From Paraburkholderia gardini (GTDB taxonomy: Bacteria > Pseudomonadota > Gammaproteobacteria > Burkholderiales > Burkholderiaceae): a stretch of 64,000 nucleotides of DNA. The notes under the pieces were generated by a model. The model made no database searches, was not told where the DNA came from, and saw only the letters and a list, made by a program, of their open reading frames with translations. A program made the translations under genes and the position numbers. This document shows, in pieces, positions 17,556 through 26,993 of the stretch; the stretch's first letter is position 1; each line of letters opens with the position of its first letter. The stretch is from assembly GCF_907164575.1 (NCBI RefSeq), contig NZ_CAJQYY010000030.1:16308-80307 (forward strand). The letters run 5' to 3'.

Positions 17556-18398
17556 CTAGTTCTTCGCCGCGCACAACTTGTCGCGGGTCGTCGACATCGC
17601 CGCCTTTGCCGAGAATCCGTACGGCTCGACGATCTTTGCGAACTCGCCGGATTCCTTCATCTTCTTCAGTTCGACGTCGAAAGCATCGCGCAGTGCGGTG
17701 TCCTGCTTGCGAAATGCCACGCCGTCGCATTGCACGGGCGTGCCCTGCACCGGCGCGATCGATTCGAGGTTCGCGTCTTTCGCTTTGGTGAGCAGGTCGC
17801 TGATCGACAACAGCGGCAGTGCGAACGCATCGATGCGACCGTCCTGCAGCATCTTCAGTCCACTCTGACCGTCCGGCACGATGATGACGCGTTCGGTCGG
17901 AATATGCGCGGCGGTCGCGAGTTTCTGTTCGGTCGTGCCGCCTTCGACGCCGATCACAGCCGCAGGATCCCTGGCGATTTCCTCGTAGGTCTTGATGCTT
18001 TTGGTGTTGCCCTTCTTGACGGCGAACGCCTCCACCGCGCACAGCACCGGCTCCGAATACGCGACGGCGGCGCAGCGCTGCGGCGTCATGAAGAGACCCG
18101 CTGCGATCGCATCATGCCGTCCCACCGCGAGGCCCGGAATCATCGCGCCATACTCGGAGATCGACGCGACGATATCGTTGACACCCAGCTTCCTGAACAC
18201 CGCACGCGCCACATCAGGCCCGGCGCCCGTCACCTTGCCGTCGGCGCCGACCGCGGTAAACGGCGGTTCGTTGGCGATCGCGATGCGCGCGAAACCTTGC
18301 TCCCTGAGTTGCGCCAGTTTGTCCTGCGCGGCGACCGCAAGGCCGGTCAAGGTCAGCAGCGACAACGTCCCCGTGATCAGAATCCCTTTCAATTTCAT
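17556..18398 (-). CDS. ehuB: Ectoine-type ABC transporter binding protein EhuB, copy 1
   Basis: Periplasmic solute-binding protein of 280 aa with a signal peptide ending near LAVAA (residue 24). The ligand-cleft segments IANEPPFTAV and EYGAMIPGLAVGRHDAIAAG resemble EhuB, but it is the more divergent of the two copies here: the other has GYANEAPFAY and EWGSLIPGL. It may therefore prefer hydroxyectoine, another osmolyte or a polar amino acid. TAGGAG sits upstream of the ATG. Confidence 0.8.
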   Translation of the reverse strand: MKLKGILITGTLSLLTLTGLAVAAQDKLAQLREQGFARIAIANEPPFTAVGADGKVTGAGPDVARAVFRKLGVNDIVASISEYGAMIPGLAVGRHDAIAAGLFMTPQRCAAVAYSEPVLCAVEAFAVKKGNTKSIKTYEEIARDPAAVIGVEGGTTEQKLATAAHIPTERVIIVPDGQSGLKMLQDGRIDAFALPLLSISDLLTKAKDANLESIAPVQGTPVQCDGVAFRKQDTALRDAFDVELKKMKESGEFAKIVEPYGFSAKAAMSTTRDKLCAAKN

Positions 18399-18467
18399 GA
18401 TTTTTGGCTCCTAAAGCGTGGTGGTGTGCAACGACAGGCGTGTGTGGCGTGGTGTGGTATACGACGG

Positions 18468-19253
18468 TCAGATCCGGCGCCCCCCCGCGATGATCTTGCG
18501 AAGAAATGCCTTGGTGCGCTCATGCTCTGGATGACTGAAGATATCTTCGGGCTTGCCCTCCTCCACGATCCTGCCGCGGTCGAAAAACAGCACACGGTCG
18601 GCAAAATCGTGTGCGAAACCCATTTCATGCGTGACGAGCAACATCGTCATGTCGGTCTGTCTGGCGAGCCGCTGCATCACGTTCAGCACTTCTTCCACAA
18701 GCTCGGGATCGAGCGCTGAAGTCACTTCGTCGAACAGCATGATTCTCGGTGCGAGGGCAAGCGCCCGCGCGATTGCCACGCGCTGCTTCTGGCCGCCGGA
18801 CAGTTGCGCCGGACGGCTCTTTGCCTTGTCGGCCATTCCGACCATGTCGAGTAGTTCCAGCGCACGCTTTTCCGCCGACTCGCGGCTCTCGCCCTTGGTC
18901 AGCATTGGCGCGAGCGTCACGTTATCGAGCACGCTCTTGTGCGGAAACAGATTGAAGTGCTGGAAGACCATGCCGATCTTCTCGCGCATCCTCTGCAGAT
19001 GGCGCTCGTTCGCAGGCACCATCTGGCCGCCGCGCGGCATATGAAACAGCTGCTCGCCGTCTACTTCGATGTGGCCGCCATCGATCGATTCGAGCGTCAT
19101 CAGAATGCGCAGGATCGTGGTCTTGCCGGAACCCGACGGGCCGATCAGCGCGAGCTTCTCGCCCGGCATCACGTCGAGCGAGAGTTCGTCGAGCACGGTC
19201 AGCGCGCCATAACGCTTCGTGATGCGATCAATACTGATCAACGGCTTCGTCAT
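18468..19253 (-). CDS. ehuA: Ectoine-type ABC transporter ATP-binding protein EhuA, copy 1
   Basis: ATPase of 261 aa for polar amino-acid-type import. Walker A is GPSGSGKTT, the signature LSGGQKQR, Walker B IMLFDEVTSALDPE and the switch VTHEMGF. ATG at 19253 has the strong GGGAGG 6 bp upstream and matches the family N-terminus. A start at 19394, also preceded by GAGG, would add 47 residues of unconserved sequence. It is the first gene of the ehuABCD-eutA unit, whose promoter lies in 19254-19762 next to the EnuR-like site. Confidence 0.85.
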   Translation of the reverse strand: MTKPLISIDRITKRYGALTVLDELSLDVMPGEKLALIGPSGSGKTTILRILMTLESIDGGHIEVDGEQLFHMPRGGQMVPANERHLQRMREKIGMVFQHFNLFPHKSVLDNVTLAPMLTKGESRESAEKRALELLDMVGMADKAKSRPAQLSGGQKQRVAIARALALAPRIMLFDEVTSALDPELVEEVLNVMQRLARQTDMTMLLVTHEMGFAHDFADRVLFFDRGRIVEEGKPEDIFSHPEHERTKAFLRKIIAGGRRI

Positions 19254-19762
19254 CGACGCCTCCCGGCGTGGCAAAAAGGTGTCGCCAGATGCGGCCGGGC
19301 AGTCCGGGGGAAGGGTCGCCGGGGCGACGCCTGAAACGCCCAGCATGTCGGTGACTCGCGCGGTGTTCATATCGATCCGGTTCCCGTTCGTCATACCTGA
19401 CCTCATTGAATGGGGTGCTGCGAGAACAACTCTGCAAACGAGAATACAAAGCCATATTCGGTATCCGATTGCTCTAGAACAATTCTTTTCCCCGCGAAAA
19501 CCGGGCCACGCCATAAGGCGAAAGGCTGTCCGGGCAAGAAGCCGGCGTGCGGGTCAGGGACAACACCTATAAGCGCAGCGCGAAAAAGCTGACGATGTCG
19601 CCAGGTTCCACGCCCCCGGTTCAGGTCGGTGGCGAAGATTGAACTAGCACATTAAAAGCCGTTTTTCGCGGCATTAGACTGCGGCCATCAAAGCCTGCAG
19701 GTGTCTCATTGCGTGCACGAGGCACCGCCTTTCGCAACGACGTCACGAAGAGAGAGGGGAAG
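19254..19762. other. Divergent promoter region of ehuA and doeA
   Basis: About 500 bp between two divergently transcribed ectoine units. It contains the candidate EnuR promoter block at 19444-19483 and a possible alternative ehuA start at 19394. No other gene is evident; open frames on both strands lack coding features. Confidence 0.6.
19444..19483. promoter_or_regulatory. Candidate EnuR operator and shared promoter block
   Basis: ATACAAAGCCATATT (19444-19458), a 9-base gap, then ATTGCTCTAGAACAAT (19468-19483), a 16-base palindrome with 7 of 8 matched pairs. The 15-base element recurs exactly, on the other strand, at 30687-30701, again 10 bases from a similar palindrome, in front of enuR and the second ehuB. 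The shared arrangement strongly suggests common control. Confidence 0.7.
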
Positions 19763-20983
19763 ATGTCAGATACAACGCAACAGGAACCGCGGACCACGGC
19801 GCCCGTCGTACGCCTGCCATTCGAACGTGCCGAATACGCCGCCCGTATCGGCAAGACGCGCAAGGCAATGCAGGCGGCAGGGATCGAATTGCTGATCGTC
19901 TCCGATCCGACCAACATGGCGTGGCTCACCGGTTATGACGGCTGGTCGTTCTACGTGCATCAGTGCGTGCTGCTCGCGCTGGACGGCGAACCGGTCTGGT
20001 TCGGCCGTGGCCAGGACGCGAACGGTGCAAAGCGCACCGTGTTCATGGAGCACGGGCAGATAGTCGGATATCCGGATCATTACGTGCAGTCGGCCGTGCG
20101 GCATCCGATGGACTACCTCGCGCGTGAGGTAATCGAAGCGCGCGGCTGGGGCGCGTTGAAGATCGGCGTGGAAATGGACAACTACTATTTCAGCGCCGCG
20201 GCTTATCGCTCGCTCGTCGCTCATCTGCCGAAGGCGAAATGGCAGGACGCAACCAGCCTCGTGAACTGGCAGCGCGCCGTCAAGTCGCCGCGTGAAATCG
20301 AATACATGCGCGTGGCCGCACGCATCGTCGAAAAGATGCATGCGCATATCGTCGAGCGGATCGAACCCGGCATGCGCAAGAACGATCTCGTCGCCGAGAT
20401 CTACTCGGCGGGTATTACCGGCGTCGACGGTTACGGTGGCGACTATCCGGCAATCGTGCCGCTGTTGCCGACCGGCGCCGATGCCGCGGCCCCGCATCTG
20501 ACCTGGGACGACACGCCCTTCGCCAGGGACGCGGGCACGTTCTTCGAAATCGCCGGCTGCTTCAAGCGCTATCACTGCCCGCAATCGCGCACCGTGTACC
20601 TCGGCAAGCCGCCGAAGCATTTCATCGACGGCGAGCGCGCGGTGGTGGAAGGCATCGAGGCAGGCCTCGCCGCCGCCAGACCCGGCAACACGTGCGAAGA
20701 CATCGCCAACGCGTTCTTCGCGATGCTGCACAAATACGGCATCGAGAAAAACAGCCGCTGCGGCTATCCGATCGGTGCGAGCTATCCGCCTGACTGGGGC
20801 GAACGCACGATGAGCCTGCGGCCGGGGGACAAGACGGTCCTCGAACCGGGCATGACGTTTCACTTCATGCCCGGACTGTGGCTCGACGACTGGGGACTCG
20901 AAATCACCGAAAGCATTCTGATTACGGAGTCCGGTGTCGAGACGTTCTGCAACACGCCGCGCAAGCTGTTCGTCAAACCATAA
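19763..20983 (+). CDS. doeA: Ectoine hydrolase DoeA (EutD)
   Basis: Cytoplasmic enzyme of 406 aa that opens the ectoine ring to N-acetyl-2,4-diaminobutyrate, the first step of ectoine degradation. It belongs to the M24 creatinase/aminopeptidase-P fold: an N-terminal creatinase domain with NMAWLTGYDGWSFY, and a pita-bread C-terminal domain with GMRKNDLVAEI, GASYPPDWGERT and LEPGMTFHFMPG. ATG at 19763 follows AGAGAGGGGAAG and gives the standard length. It is divergent from ehuA and precedes an alcohol dehydrogenase by 61 bp. Confidence 0.9.
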   Translation: MSDTTQQEPRTTAPVVRLPFERAEYAARIGKTRKAMQAAGIELLIVSDPTNMAWLTGYDGWSFYVHQCVLLALDGEPVWFGRGQDANGAKRTVFMEHGQIVGYPDHYVQSAVRHPMDYLAREVIEARGWGALKIGVEMDNYYFSAAAYRSLVAHLPKAKWQDATSLVNWQRAVKSPREIEYMRVAARIVEKMHAHIVERIEPGMRKNDLVAEIYSAGITGVDGYGGDYPAIVPLLPTGADAAAPHLTWDDTPFARDAGTFFEIAGCFKRYHCPQSRTVYLGKPPKHFIDGERAVVEGIEAGLAAARPGNTCEDIANAFFAMLHKYGIEKNSRCGYPIGASYPPDWGERTMSLRPGDKTVLEPGMTFHFMPGLWLDDWGLEITESILITESGVETFCNTPRKLFVKP

Positions 20984-21044
20984 GCTCACCTACCCCTGTG
21001 CCGCCGCGGCCGCGTCGCGCACAGGGACACGTTAAAGGGAAAAC

Positions 21045-22139
21045 ATGCTTCCCAGAACAATGAAGGCCGTCGTGCTGACCGACCACGGCGGCCTCGACAA
21101 ACTCGTCTATCGCGACGACGTGCCGGTTCCCGCCTGCCAGGCCGGCGAAGTGTTGCTCGAAGTCACCGCTTGCGGGCTGAACAATACCGACGTATGGGTC
21201 CGCGAGGGCGCATACGGTACGGACGACGATCCGCAAGCCGTCTCCACCTGGCGGCGCGGCCGCTCGACGCTGTCGTTCCCGCGCATTCAGGGCGCGGATA
21301 TTGTCGGACGTGTGGTCGCGGTGGGCAGCGGGGTCAGCGATGCCCGTATCGGCGAACGCGTGATCGTCGATGCATCGATTTATAACCGCGACGACGACAG
21401 CCTCGCCGATATCGACTACATCGGCCACGGCCGCGACGGCGGTTACGCCGAATACACCGCAGTGCCCGCGGAGAGCGCACATCGTGTCGATTCCACTTAC
21501 TCCGACGCCGAACTCGCGACGTTCTGGTGCGCGTATCACACCGGCGAACAGATGATCGAACGCGCTGCGGTAAAAAGCGGCGAAACGGTGCTCATCACGG
21601 GCGCCTCCGGCGGTGTCGGCTCGGGAATCATTCAACTGTGCCGCGCACGCGGGGCGATTCCGTATGCCGTGGTCAGCAAGGGCAAGGAAGATGCGGTGCT
21701 CAAACTCGGCGCGCAAGGCGTGATGCTTCGCGACAGCGAGAATTTCGCCACGGAAGTAGAACGGATGACCGGTGGGCGGCCGGTCGATATCGTGGCCGAC
21801 CTGGTCGGCGGCGCGCTGTTCGGCAAGCTGCTCAATGTGCTTCGGCCGGAAGGCCGTTACACCACGGCCGGTGCCATTGCCGGACCGGTAGTCCAGCTGG
21901 ACCTGCGCACGATGTACCTGAAGCAGTTACAGCTGAACGGGTCTTCGCAAGGGACGCGCGGCGCCTTCAAACGCGTGCTCGGTTATATCCAGGCCGGCAC
22001 GATCAAGCCCATTCTGGCTGCGATGTATCCCCTGTCGCAGTTCCATGAAGCGCAAACGCAATTCATGGCCAGGCGCTTCGTGGGCAACATCGTTGTGATT
22101 CCAGACCGGCACTACACGCAAGCCACAAAACAGGCCTGA
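21045..22139 (+). CDS. Medium-chain alcohol dehydrogenase/quinone-reductase-like protein
   Basis: MDR-superfamily oxidoreductase of 364 aa. The Rossmann motif is TGASGGVGSGI in the middle of the protein. ACGLNNTDVWVREG supplies the first catalytic-zinc-type Cys, but the usual GHE is replaced by GAD (IQGADIVGRV) and the four structural-zinc cysteines are missing, so zinc dependence is doubtful. It follows doeA and probably shares its transcript. Its role in ectoine use is not established; it could reduce or oxidise an aldehyde from hydroxyectoine. A terminator follows at 22161. Confidence 0.78.
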   Translation: MLPRTMKAVVLTDHGGLDKLVYRDDVPVPACQAGEVLLEVTACGLNNTDVWVREGAYGTDDDPQAVSTWRRGRSTLSFPRIQGADIVGRVVAVGSGVSDARIGERVIVDASIYNRDDDSLADIDYIGHGRDGGYAEYTAVPAESAHRVDSTYSDAELATFWCAYHTGEQMIERAAVKSGETVLITGASGGVGSGIIQLCRARGAIPYAVVSKGKEDAVLKLGAQGVMLRDSENFATEVERMTGGRPVDIVADLVGGALFGKLLNVLRPEGRYTTAGAIAGPVVQLDLRTMYLKQLQLNGSSQGTRGAFKRVLGYIQAGTIKPILAAMYPLSQFHEAQTQFMARRFVGNIVVIPDRHYTQATKQA

Positions 22140-22160
22140 ATAGCGGGCCTGCATAACACA

Positions 22161-22199
22161 CAGCCGGGCCAGCGATCATCCGCTGGCCCGGCTGTTTTC
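22161..22199 (+). terminator. Rho-independent terminator of the doeA unit
   Basis: CAGCCGGGCCAGCG (22161-22174), 6-base loop, CGCTGGCCCGGCTG (22181-22194), then TTTTCT. The 14-bp stem is perfect, 21 bp after the stop codon. Confidence 0.88.
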
Positions 22200-22232
22200 T
22201 ACTCGCTTCCCATACGATCATCGACTGGAACA

Positions 22233-22268
22233 CCGGTGTGTGCCACCACTCGCTGCGGCACACACCGG
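22233..22268 (-). terminator. Hairpin downstream of doeD
   Basis: CCGGTGTGTGCC (22233-22244) pairs perfectly with GGCACACACCGG (22257-22268) across a 12-base loop. It lies 12 bp beyond the doeD stop on the - strand. No clear T-run, so efficiency is uncertain. Confidence 0.55.
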
Positions 22269-22280
22269 CGCGTCGCTTCG

Positions 22281-23678
22281 TTACGCGGAGGCTGCTGGAG
22301 CCAGAACCTGCGACGCGACTTCATCCACCGCTTCACGTGCCAGCCTCACGATTTCGTCCACCTCATCACGCGTGGTGATCAACGGCGGCGCGAAGCCCAG
22401 GATGTCGCCGTGCGGCATGGCGCGCGCGATCAACCCGCGCTGCAACGCGGCAGCGGAGACGCGCGGGCCGACCTTCAGCGTCGCATCGAATGGTTGACGC
22501 CCGTCCTTGTCGGCCATGAATTCGAGCGCGGCCAGCATGCCCACGCCGCGCACTTCGCCGACCAGCGGATGAGAATCGAACGCCGTGTGCAACTGTTCGA
22601 GCAGATACGCACCGGTTTGCGCCGCGTTCTGCGTGAGATTCTCACGCTCGAGAATATCGAGGTTCGCGAGCGCCGCGGCGGCGCAGATCGGGTGACCCGA
22701 GTAGGTCCAGCCATGCCCCATCGCGCCGGATTCCTGCGATGCCTTGTCGATCACGTCCCACACGCCTTCGCTGACGATCACGCCCGACAGCGGCGCATAC
22801 GCGCTGGTCAAACCCTTCGCCACGGTGATCAGATCCGGCGTGATGCCGTAGTGTTGCGCGCCCATCTTCGAGCCGAGTCGGCCGAAACCGCACACCACTT
22901 CATCGCAGATCATCAGGATGTCGTGCTTCTTCAACACCTGCTGGATCGCCGGCCAGTAACCCGCCGGCGGCGGCAGGATGCCGCCCGTGCCCATCACCGG
23001 TTCGGCGATGAAGGCCGCGATCGTATTCGCGCCTTCCTTCGCAATCAGTTTTTCCAGTTCCTCCACACAGTACGCAACGAATTGCGCCTCGTTCATGCCG
23101 GCCGGCGCCTGCCGGTACCAGTGCGGACACACCGTATGCTTGACACGCTCGACCGGCAAATCGAAATACTGATGGAAGCTCGGCAAGCCGGTCAGACTGC
23201 CGGTGACGATTCCCGAACCGTGATACCCGCGCTGGCGCGAGATGATTTTCTTCTTGTCCGGGCGGCCCTTCACGTTGTTGTAATACCAGACGAGCTTGAT
23301 CTGCGTTTCGTTCGCGTCCGAACCGGACATGCCGTAGTACACCTTCTTCATGCCCTGCGGCGCCCAGTCGATGATGCGCGACGACAGTTCGATGATCGTA
23401 TCCGTCGAGTGACCGACGTACGTGTGGTAGTACGCCAGCTTCTTCGCCTGCTCGTAGATCGCTTCGGCAACCTCGGTGCGGCCATAGCCGATGTTCACGC
23501 AATACAGACCCGCGAAAGCGTCGATAAACGTCTTGCCTTGATGGTCTTCGATGCGAATGCCTTTCGCACCGGTCACGATGCGCCCGGGCAGTGCCCCGCT
23601 CGCATGGTCGTGAGCGTGCGTCGACGGATGCATGAAGTGCGCGCGATCGGCGTCGAAGAGTTGGTCGAGCTGGGTCAT
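22281..23678 (-). CDS. doeD: Diaminobutyrate transaminase DoeD (class III aminotransferase)
   Basis: PLP enzyme of 465 aa that converts L-2,4-diaminobutyrate to aspartate 4-semialdehyde in ectoine degradation. Asp259 (LMICDEVVCGFGR) and the Schiff-base Lys288 (LITVAKGLTSAYAPL) mark the class III family. AAGGAG lies 7 bp upstream of the ATG. It follows doeC by 41 bp as the last gene of the long - strand unit from eutB. Class III enzymes of this length also act on beta-alanine or putrescine, but the context favours DoeD. Confidence 0.87.
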   Translation of the reverse strand: MTQLDQLFDADRAHFMHPSTHAHDHASGALPGRIVTGAKGIRIEDHQGKTFIDAFAGLYCVNIGYGRTEVAEAIYEQAKKLAYYHTYVGHSTDTIIELSSRIIDWAPQGMKKVYYGMSGSDANETQIKLVWYYNNVKGRPDKKKIISRQRGYHGSGIVTGSLTGLPSFHQYFDLPVERVKHTVCPHWYRQAPAGMNEAQFVAYCVEELEKLIAKEGANTIAAFIAEPVMGTGGILPPPAGYWPAIQQVLKKHDILMICDEVVCGFGRLGSKMGAQHYGITPDLITVAKGLTSAYAPLSGVIVSEGVWDVIDKASQESGAMGHGWTYSGHPICAAAALANLDILERENLTQNAAQTGAYLLEQLHTAFDSHPLVGEVRGVGMLAALEFMADKDGRQPFDATLKVGPRVSAAALQRGLIARAMPHGDILGFAPPLITTRDEVDEIVRLAREAVDEVASQVLAPAASA

Positions 23679-23719
23679 GAGAAGCTCCTTTATATGATCG
23701 ATGAGAGGACTGGATGGGC

Positions 23720-25228
23720 TCAGGCGGTCGCAGCCGCTGCGCGGTGAGCGGGAAGGCTGCCGGTTACCGGCAAACCGAGTTGGCCGAGGCAGAAATAACG
23801 GGTTTCGACAAACGGCTCGAAGCCTTCGACCCCGCCTTCGCGGCCGAGTCCGGATGATTTGATGCCGCCGAATGGAATCGGCGCGCCGGTGAATTTCGCG
23901 CCGTTTACCGACACCATGGCGAAGTCGAGACGGCGAATCAGTTGAAACACCGTGTTGAGATCTTTCGCGCAGACATACGCGGCGAGGCCGTATTCGGTGT
24001 CGTTCGCGCGTTCAATGGCTTCGTCGAGCGAGTCGAACGGCGAGACCGCCGAGATCGGCGCAAAGTTTTCTTCGTCGTAGATGCGCATGCCGGGCGCGGC
24101 GTCCGCGACCACGGTCGGTTCGAAAAACCAGCCTCCGCGTTCATGGGCCGCGCCGCCGGCCGTAATGCGCGCGCCCTTCTCTTTCGCATCGGCAATGCGC
24201 TGCGCGGTGGCGTCGAACGCCGCCTGATGCATCAGCGGACCGACGTCCACGTCCGCTTCGAATGCAGCACCGACCTTCAGCGCTTTCACGGCTTCGCTAT
24301 ATTGCGCGACGAACGCTTCGTACAGCGGGCGGGCAACGAAGATGCGATTCGCCGCGCAGCAGTCCTGACCCGAAGTCTGAAACTTCGCCGCGATCGCGAC
24401 GCGTACAGCCTGATCGGGATCGGCATCTTCGGTCACGATGAAGGGCGCGTTGCCGCCGAGTTCGAGTGCCGTCTTCTTGATGCCGGCCTGGGCCGCGGTC
24501 TGCATGACCAGCGCGCCGACGCGCGTTGAACCCGTGAAGCTCACCGAGCGCACCCGGGTATCGCGCACCAGCGTTTCCATCGCCATTTGCGGCTCGCCGA
24601 GCACGACATTGAATACGCCTGCGGGAAAGCCCGCTTCTTCCGCGAGTTGTGCGAGCGCGAGCGCGGAGAACGGCGTTTCATGCGCGGGCTTCACCACCAC
24701 GCTGCAACCGGCGGCGAGCGCGGCGGCGGCCTTGCGCGTAATCATCGCGCAGGGGAAATTCCACGGCGTGATCAGCGCCGCCACACCGACCGGCTCGATC
24801 ACCGTGCCCAGGTGCGCGCCGTCGATATGCGTGGGAATCGTGCGGCCGTTCAGACGTCGCACTTCATGCGCGAACCATTCGACGAAACTCGCGCCGTAGG
24901 CGATTTCGCCCCGCGCTTCGGCGAGCGGCTTGCCCTGCTCGAGCGACAGAATCGCAGCCAGGTCATGCTGATGGCGCAGGATCAGCTCATGCCAGCGCAA
25001 CAGCAGTGCCGAGCGTTTAGCGACCGGCAGCCAGCGCCATGTAGAGAACGCACGCTGCGCCGCATCGACTGCTTCGGTGATTTGCGAGGCGTCGAGCATC
25101 GGCACGTGGCCGAGCACCGCCTGATTCGCCGGATTCTGCACGGCGACACTCGCGGCGCTCGCGCTATGTACCCAGCGTCCGTCGACGTAACACAGCGATT
25201 TGAATAAAACCGGATGACCCAGCAACAT
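23720..25228 (-). CDS. doeC: Aldehyde dehydrogenase DoeC (aspartate-semialdehyde oxidising)
   Basis: NAD(P)-dependent aldehyde dehydrogenase of 502 aa. The general base is Glu256 (TALELGGNAP) and the catalytic Cys is Cys290 in GQDCCAANR, with an unusual second Cys next to it. It would oxidise aspartate 4-semialdehyde to aspartate, the last step of the ectoine route. ATG at 25228 follows CAGGAG with 7-bp spacing; an upstream in-frame extension to 25306 has no family match. It resembles succinate-semialdehyde dehydrogenases in general form. Confidence 0.86.
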   Translation of the reverse strand: MLLGHPVLFKSLCYVDGRWVHSASAASVAVQNPANQAVLGHVPMLDASQITEAVDAAQRAFSTWRWLPVAKRSALLLRWHELILRHQHDLAAILSLEQGKPLAEARGEIAYGASFVEWFAHEVRRLNGRTIPTHIDGAHLGTVIEPVGVAALITPWNFPCAMITRKAAAALAAGCSVVVKPAHETPFSALALAQLAEEAGFPAGVFNVVLGEPQMAMETLVRDTRVRSVSFTGSTRVGALVMQTAAQAGIKKTALELGGNAPFIVTEDADPDQAVRVAIAAKFQTSGQDCCAANRIFVARPLYEAFVAQYSEAVKALKVGAAFEADVDVGPLMHQAAFDATAQRIADAKEKGARITAGGAAHERGGWFFEPTVVADAAPGMRIYDEENFAPISAVSPFDSLDEAIERANDTEYGLAAYVCAKDLNTVFQLIRRLDFAMVSVNGAKFTGAPIPFGGIKSSGLGREGGVEGFEPFVETRYFCLGQLGLPVTGSLPAHRAAAATA

Positions 25229-25371
25229 GACGATCTCCTGCGTGCGATGTATGTCTGTCACTGTACTTCCGGTGGCGAGGCGGTTTTTCTGGTTGTGACG
25301 TCGCAAAACCGGTGTTTTTTCTGGATTTCACCGCGACGCGTGGCGATTTTCTGGCGAGATCGCGATGCGCT

Positions 25372-25863
25372 TTAACTACCGTCGCCAATCGTCTGTTCCG
25401 CCCAGTCAGGCAAGCCTTCCGCGTTGCTCTTCACCACCTTCGTGACGATGTAGGTAAAGTACTTTTCGATACCCAGTTCGTCGGTCAGGAGCGAATCGAT
25501 GAAGCGTTGGTAGTGGTCGATGTCGCGCGACATCACGTGCATCACATAGTCGACGCCGCCGCCTGTCGCGTGGCATTGCACGACCTCCGGTGCGGCGGCG
25601 ATCCGCTCCTCGAAGCGCCGCATGTCGTGCGCGGTATGGCGCGCCAGCGTGACCTCGACCACCACGCGGCTGCCCTTGAAGGCGCGCACCCAGTCGATAT
25701 CGGCGCGATAACCGCGAATCACGCCGCCCTCTTCCAGGCGTTTGACGCGCTCCCACGCCGGCGAGATTGACAGATTGATCTCCCCGGCGAGATGCGACTT
25801 GGTGATGCGTCCGTCGTGCGCGAGGATGCGCAAAATCGCCAGATCGTAGCGGTCGAGTTTCAT
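25372..25863 (-). CDS. Lrp/AsnC-family regulator of the ectoine locus (DoeX-like)
   Basis: Regulator of 163 aa with an N-terminal winged HTH (LDRYDLAILRILAHDGRITK, then WERVKRLEEGGVI) and a C-terminal RAM ligand domain (HATGGGVDYVMHVMSRDIDHY). AsnC-type regulators accompany ectoine genes in many degraders, where diaminobutyrate derivatives are the likely signals. It starts 7 bp below the doeB stop, so it is co-transcribed with the enzymes. With EnuR it gives the locus two regulators. Confidence 0.87.
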   Translation of the reverse strand: MKLDRYDLAILRILAHDGRITKSHLAGEINLSISPAWERVKRLEEGGVIRGYRADIDWVRAFKGSRVVVEVTLARHTAHDMRRFEERIAAAPEVVQCHATGGGVDYVMHVMSRDIDHYQRFIDSLLTDELGIEKYFTYIVTKVVKSNAEGLPDWAEQTIGDGS

Positions 25864-25870
25864 CGCGAGA

Positions 25871-26908
25871 TCAGACCGTCACCGGTATGCCGCGCTCGAC
25901 GACATCGGCCACCACCGCCACCGTATCGCCGATCCGCACGAGGCCCGGAAAATGCCGGGCCGCGAGCAGCCCGCTGCGTCGCGCGCGATATTCGACGGGC
26001 GCGACGCCGGTACGCGAGGCGTCGTAGATCCGCGCGATCACTTCGCCGCTTTCAACGCTCTCGCCCAGGTCCTTGCACAACTCCAGCAGACCGTCGTGTT
26101 CGCTCGTCGTAAAGCAGGTACTGTCGGGCATGTCGAGCAGCGTCGTGGTGCGCGGGGTTTCATGCCTTGTCTGACGCATGGCCTCGTCTTGCCCGAGGAT
26201 GCCCGCGTGCTGCAGGAAGCCGCGCACGCCCTGCTCCGCCACCGCCACGCTTTGCACCGTCGCCGTACCGCCGCCGCCGAGTTCGGTCGACACAAAAACC
26301 TTGCCCGCTTCTTCAACCGCTGTGTCGTACAGGCCGACGCTATCGAGTTCGAGCATCCGCATTGAATACGGTGCACCGAACGCATGCATCGCCGCTTCGC
26401 ACCGGGCCTGCTGACCGGCATCCGGCAGCAGGTGAATCGCGGCGAACGGCACGAAGTCGAGCGTGCGGCCACCGGCGTGCAGATCGAGCACGTAATCGGC
26501 GAGCGGCAACAGATAACGCTGAAAATAATCGGCGATCTTTTCGGTGATCGTGCCGTCCGGTTTGCCGGGAAAACTGCGATTCAGATTGCCACGATCGATC
26601 GGCGACGTGCGGCTGCCCGCGCGGAACGCGGGAAAATTCATGAACGGCACGATGATCACGCGCCCTTTGACGTCTTTGGCTTTCAACGTCGCGGCCAGCT
26701 TCGACAACGCGATCGGGCCTTCGTATTCGTCGCCGTGATTGCCGCCGGTGAGGAGCGCCGTCGGTCCGTCGCCGTTGCGGATCACCGTGACCGGAATCAT
26801 CTCCGCACCCCACGCGGACGTGTCGTGCGAATGTGGCAACTTCAGAAAGCCATGTTGTTCGCCCCCGGCGTTGAAATCGACCGTCGGCTGAATAGGTGAT
26901 GCCCGCAT
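25871..26908 (-). CDS. doeB: N2-acetyl-2,4-diaminobutyrate deacetylase DoeB (EutE)
   Basis: Zinc hydrolase of 345 aa of the succinylglutamate desuccinylase/aspartoacylase family. It removes acetate from N-alpha-acetyl-2,4-diaminobutyrate made by DoeA. Predicted zinc ligands are His58 and Glu61 (GGNHGDEYEG) and His144 (LDLHAGGRTLD). ATG at 26908 is preceded by GGAG and gives the usual N-terminus; an open frame continues upstream without support. It lies 85 bp after eutC. Confidence 0.87.
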   Translation of the reverse strand: MRASPIQPTVDFNAGGEQHGFLKLPHSHDTSAWGAEMIPVTVIRNGDGPTALLTGGNHGDEYEGPIALSKLAATLKAKDVKGRVIIVPFMNFPAFRAGSRTSPIDRGNLNRSFPGKPDGTITEKIADYFQRYLLPLADYVLDLHAGGRTLDFVPFAAIHLLPDAGQQARCEAAMHAFGAPYSMRMLELDSVGLYDTAVEEAGKVFVSTELGGGGTATVQSVAVAEQGVRGFLQHAGILGQDEAMRQTRHETPRTTTLLDMPDSTCFTTSEHDGLLELCKDLGESVESGEVIARIYDASRTGVAPVEYRARRSGLLAARHFPGLVRIGDTVAVVADVVERGIPVTV

Positions 26909-26993
26909 ATGTATTACTCCGTCACGAACAGCTTGCACGGCGTGCCATGGAACATTTCGATGCCGGAACACGCCCGTATCCCGTTCCTTCCCG

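Noticed and set aside
22236..23747. 503-codon open frame opposite doeD
   Set aside because: Antisense shadow; the other strand has the PLP lysine and the class III motifs.
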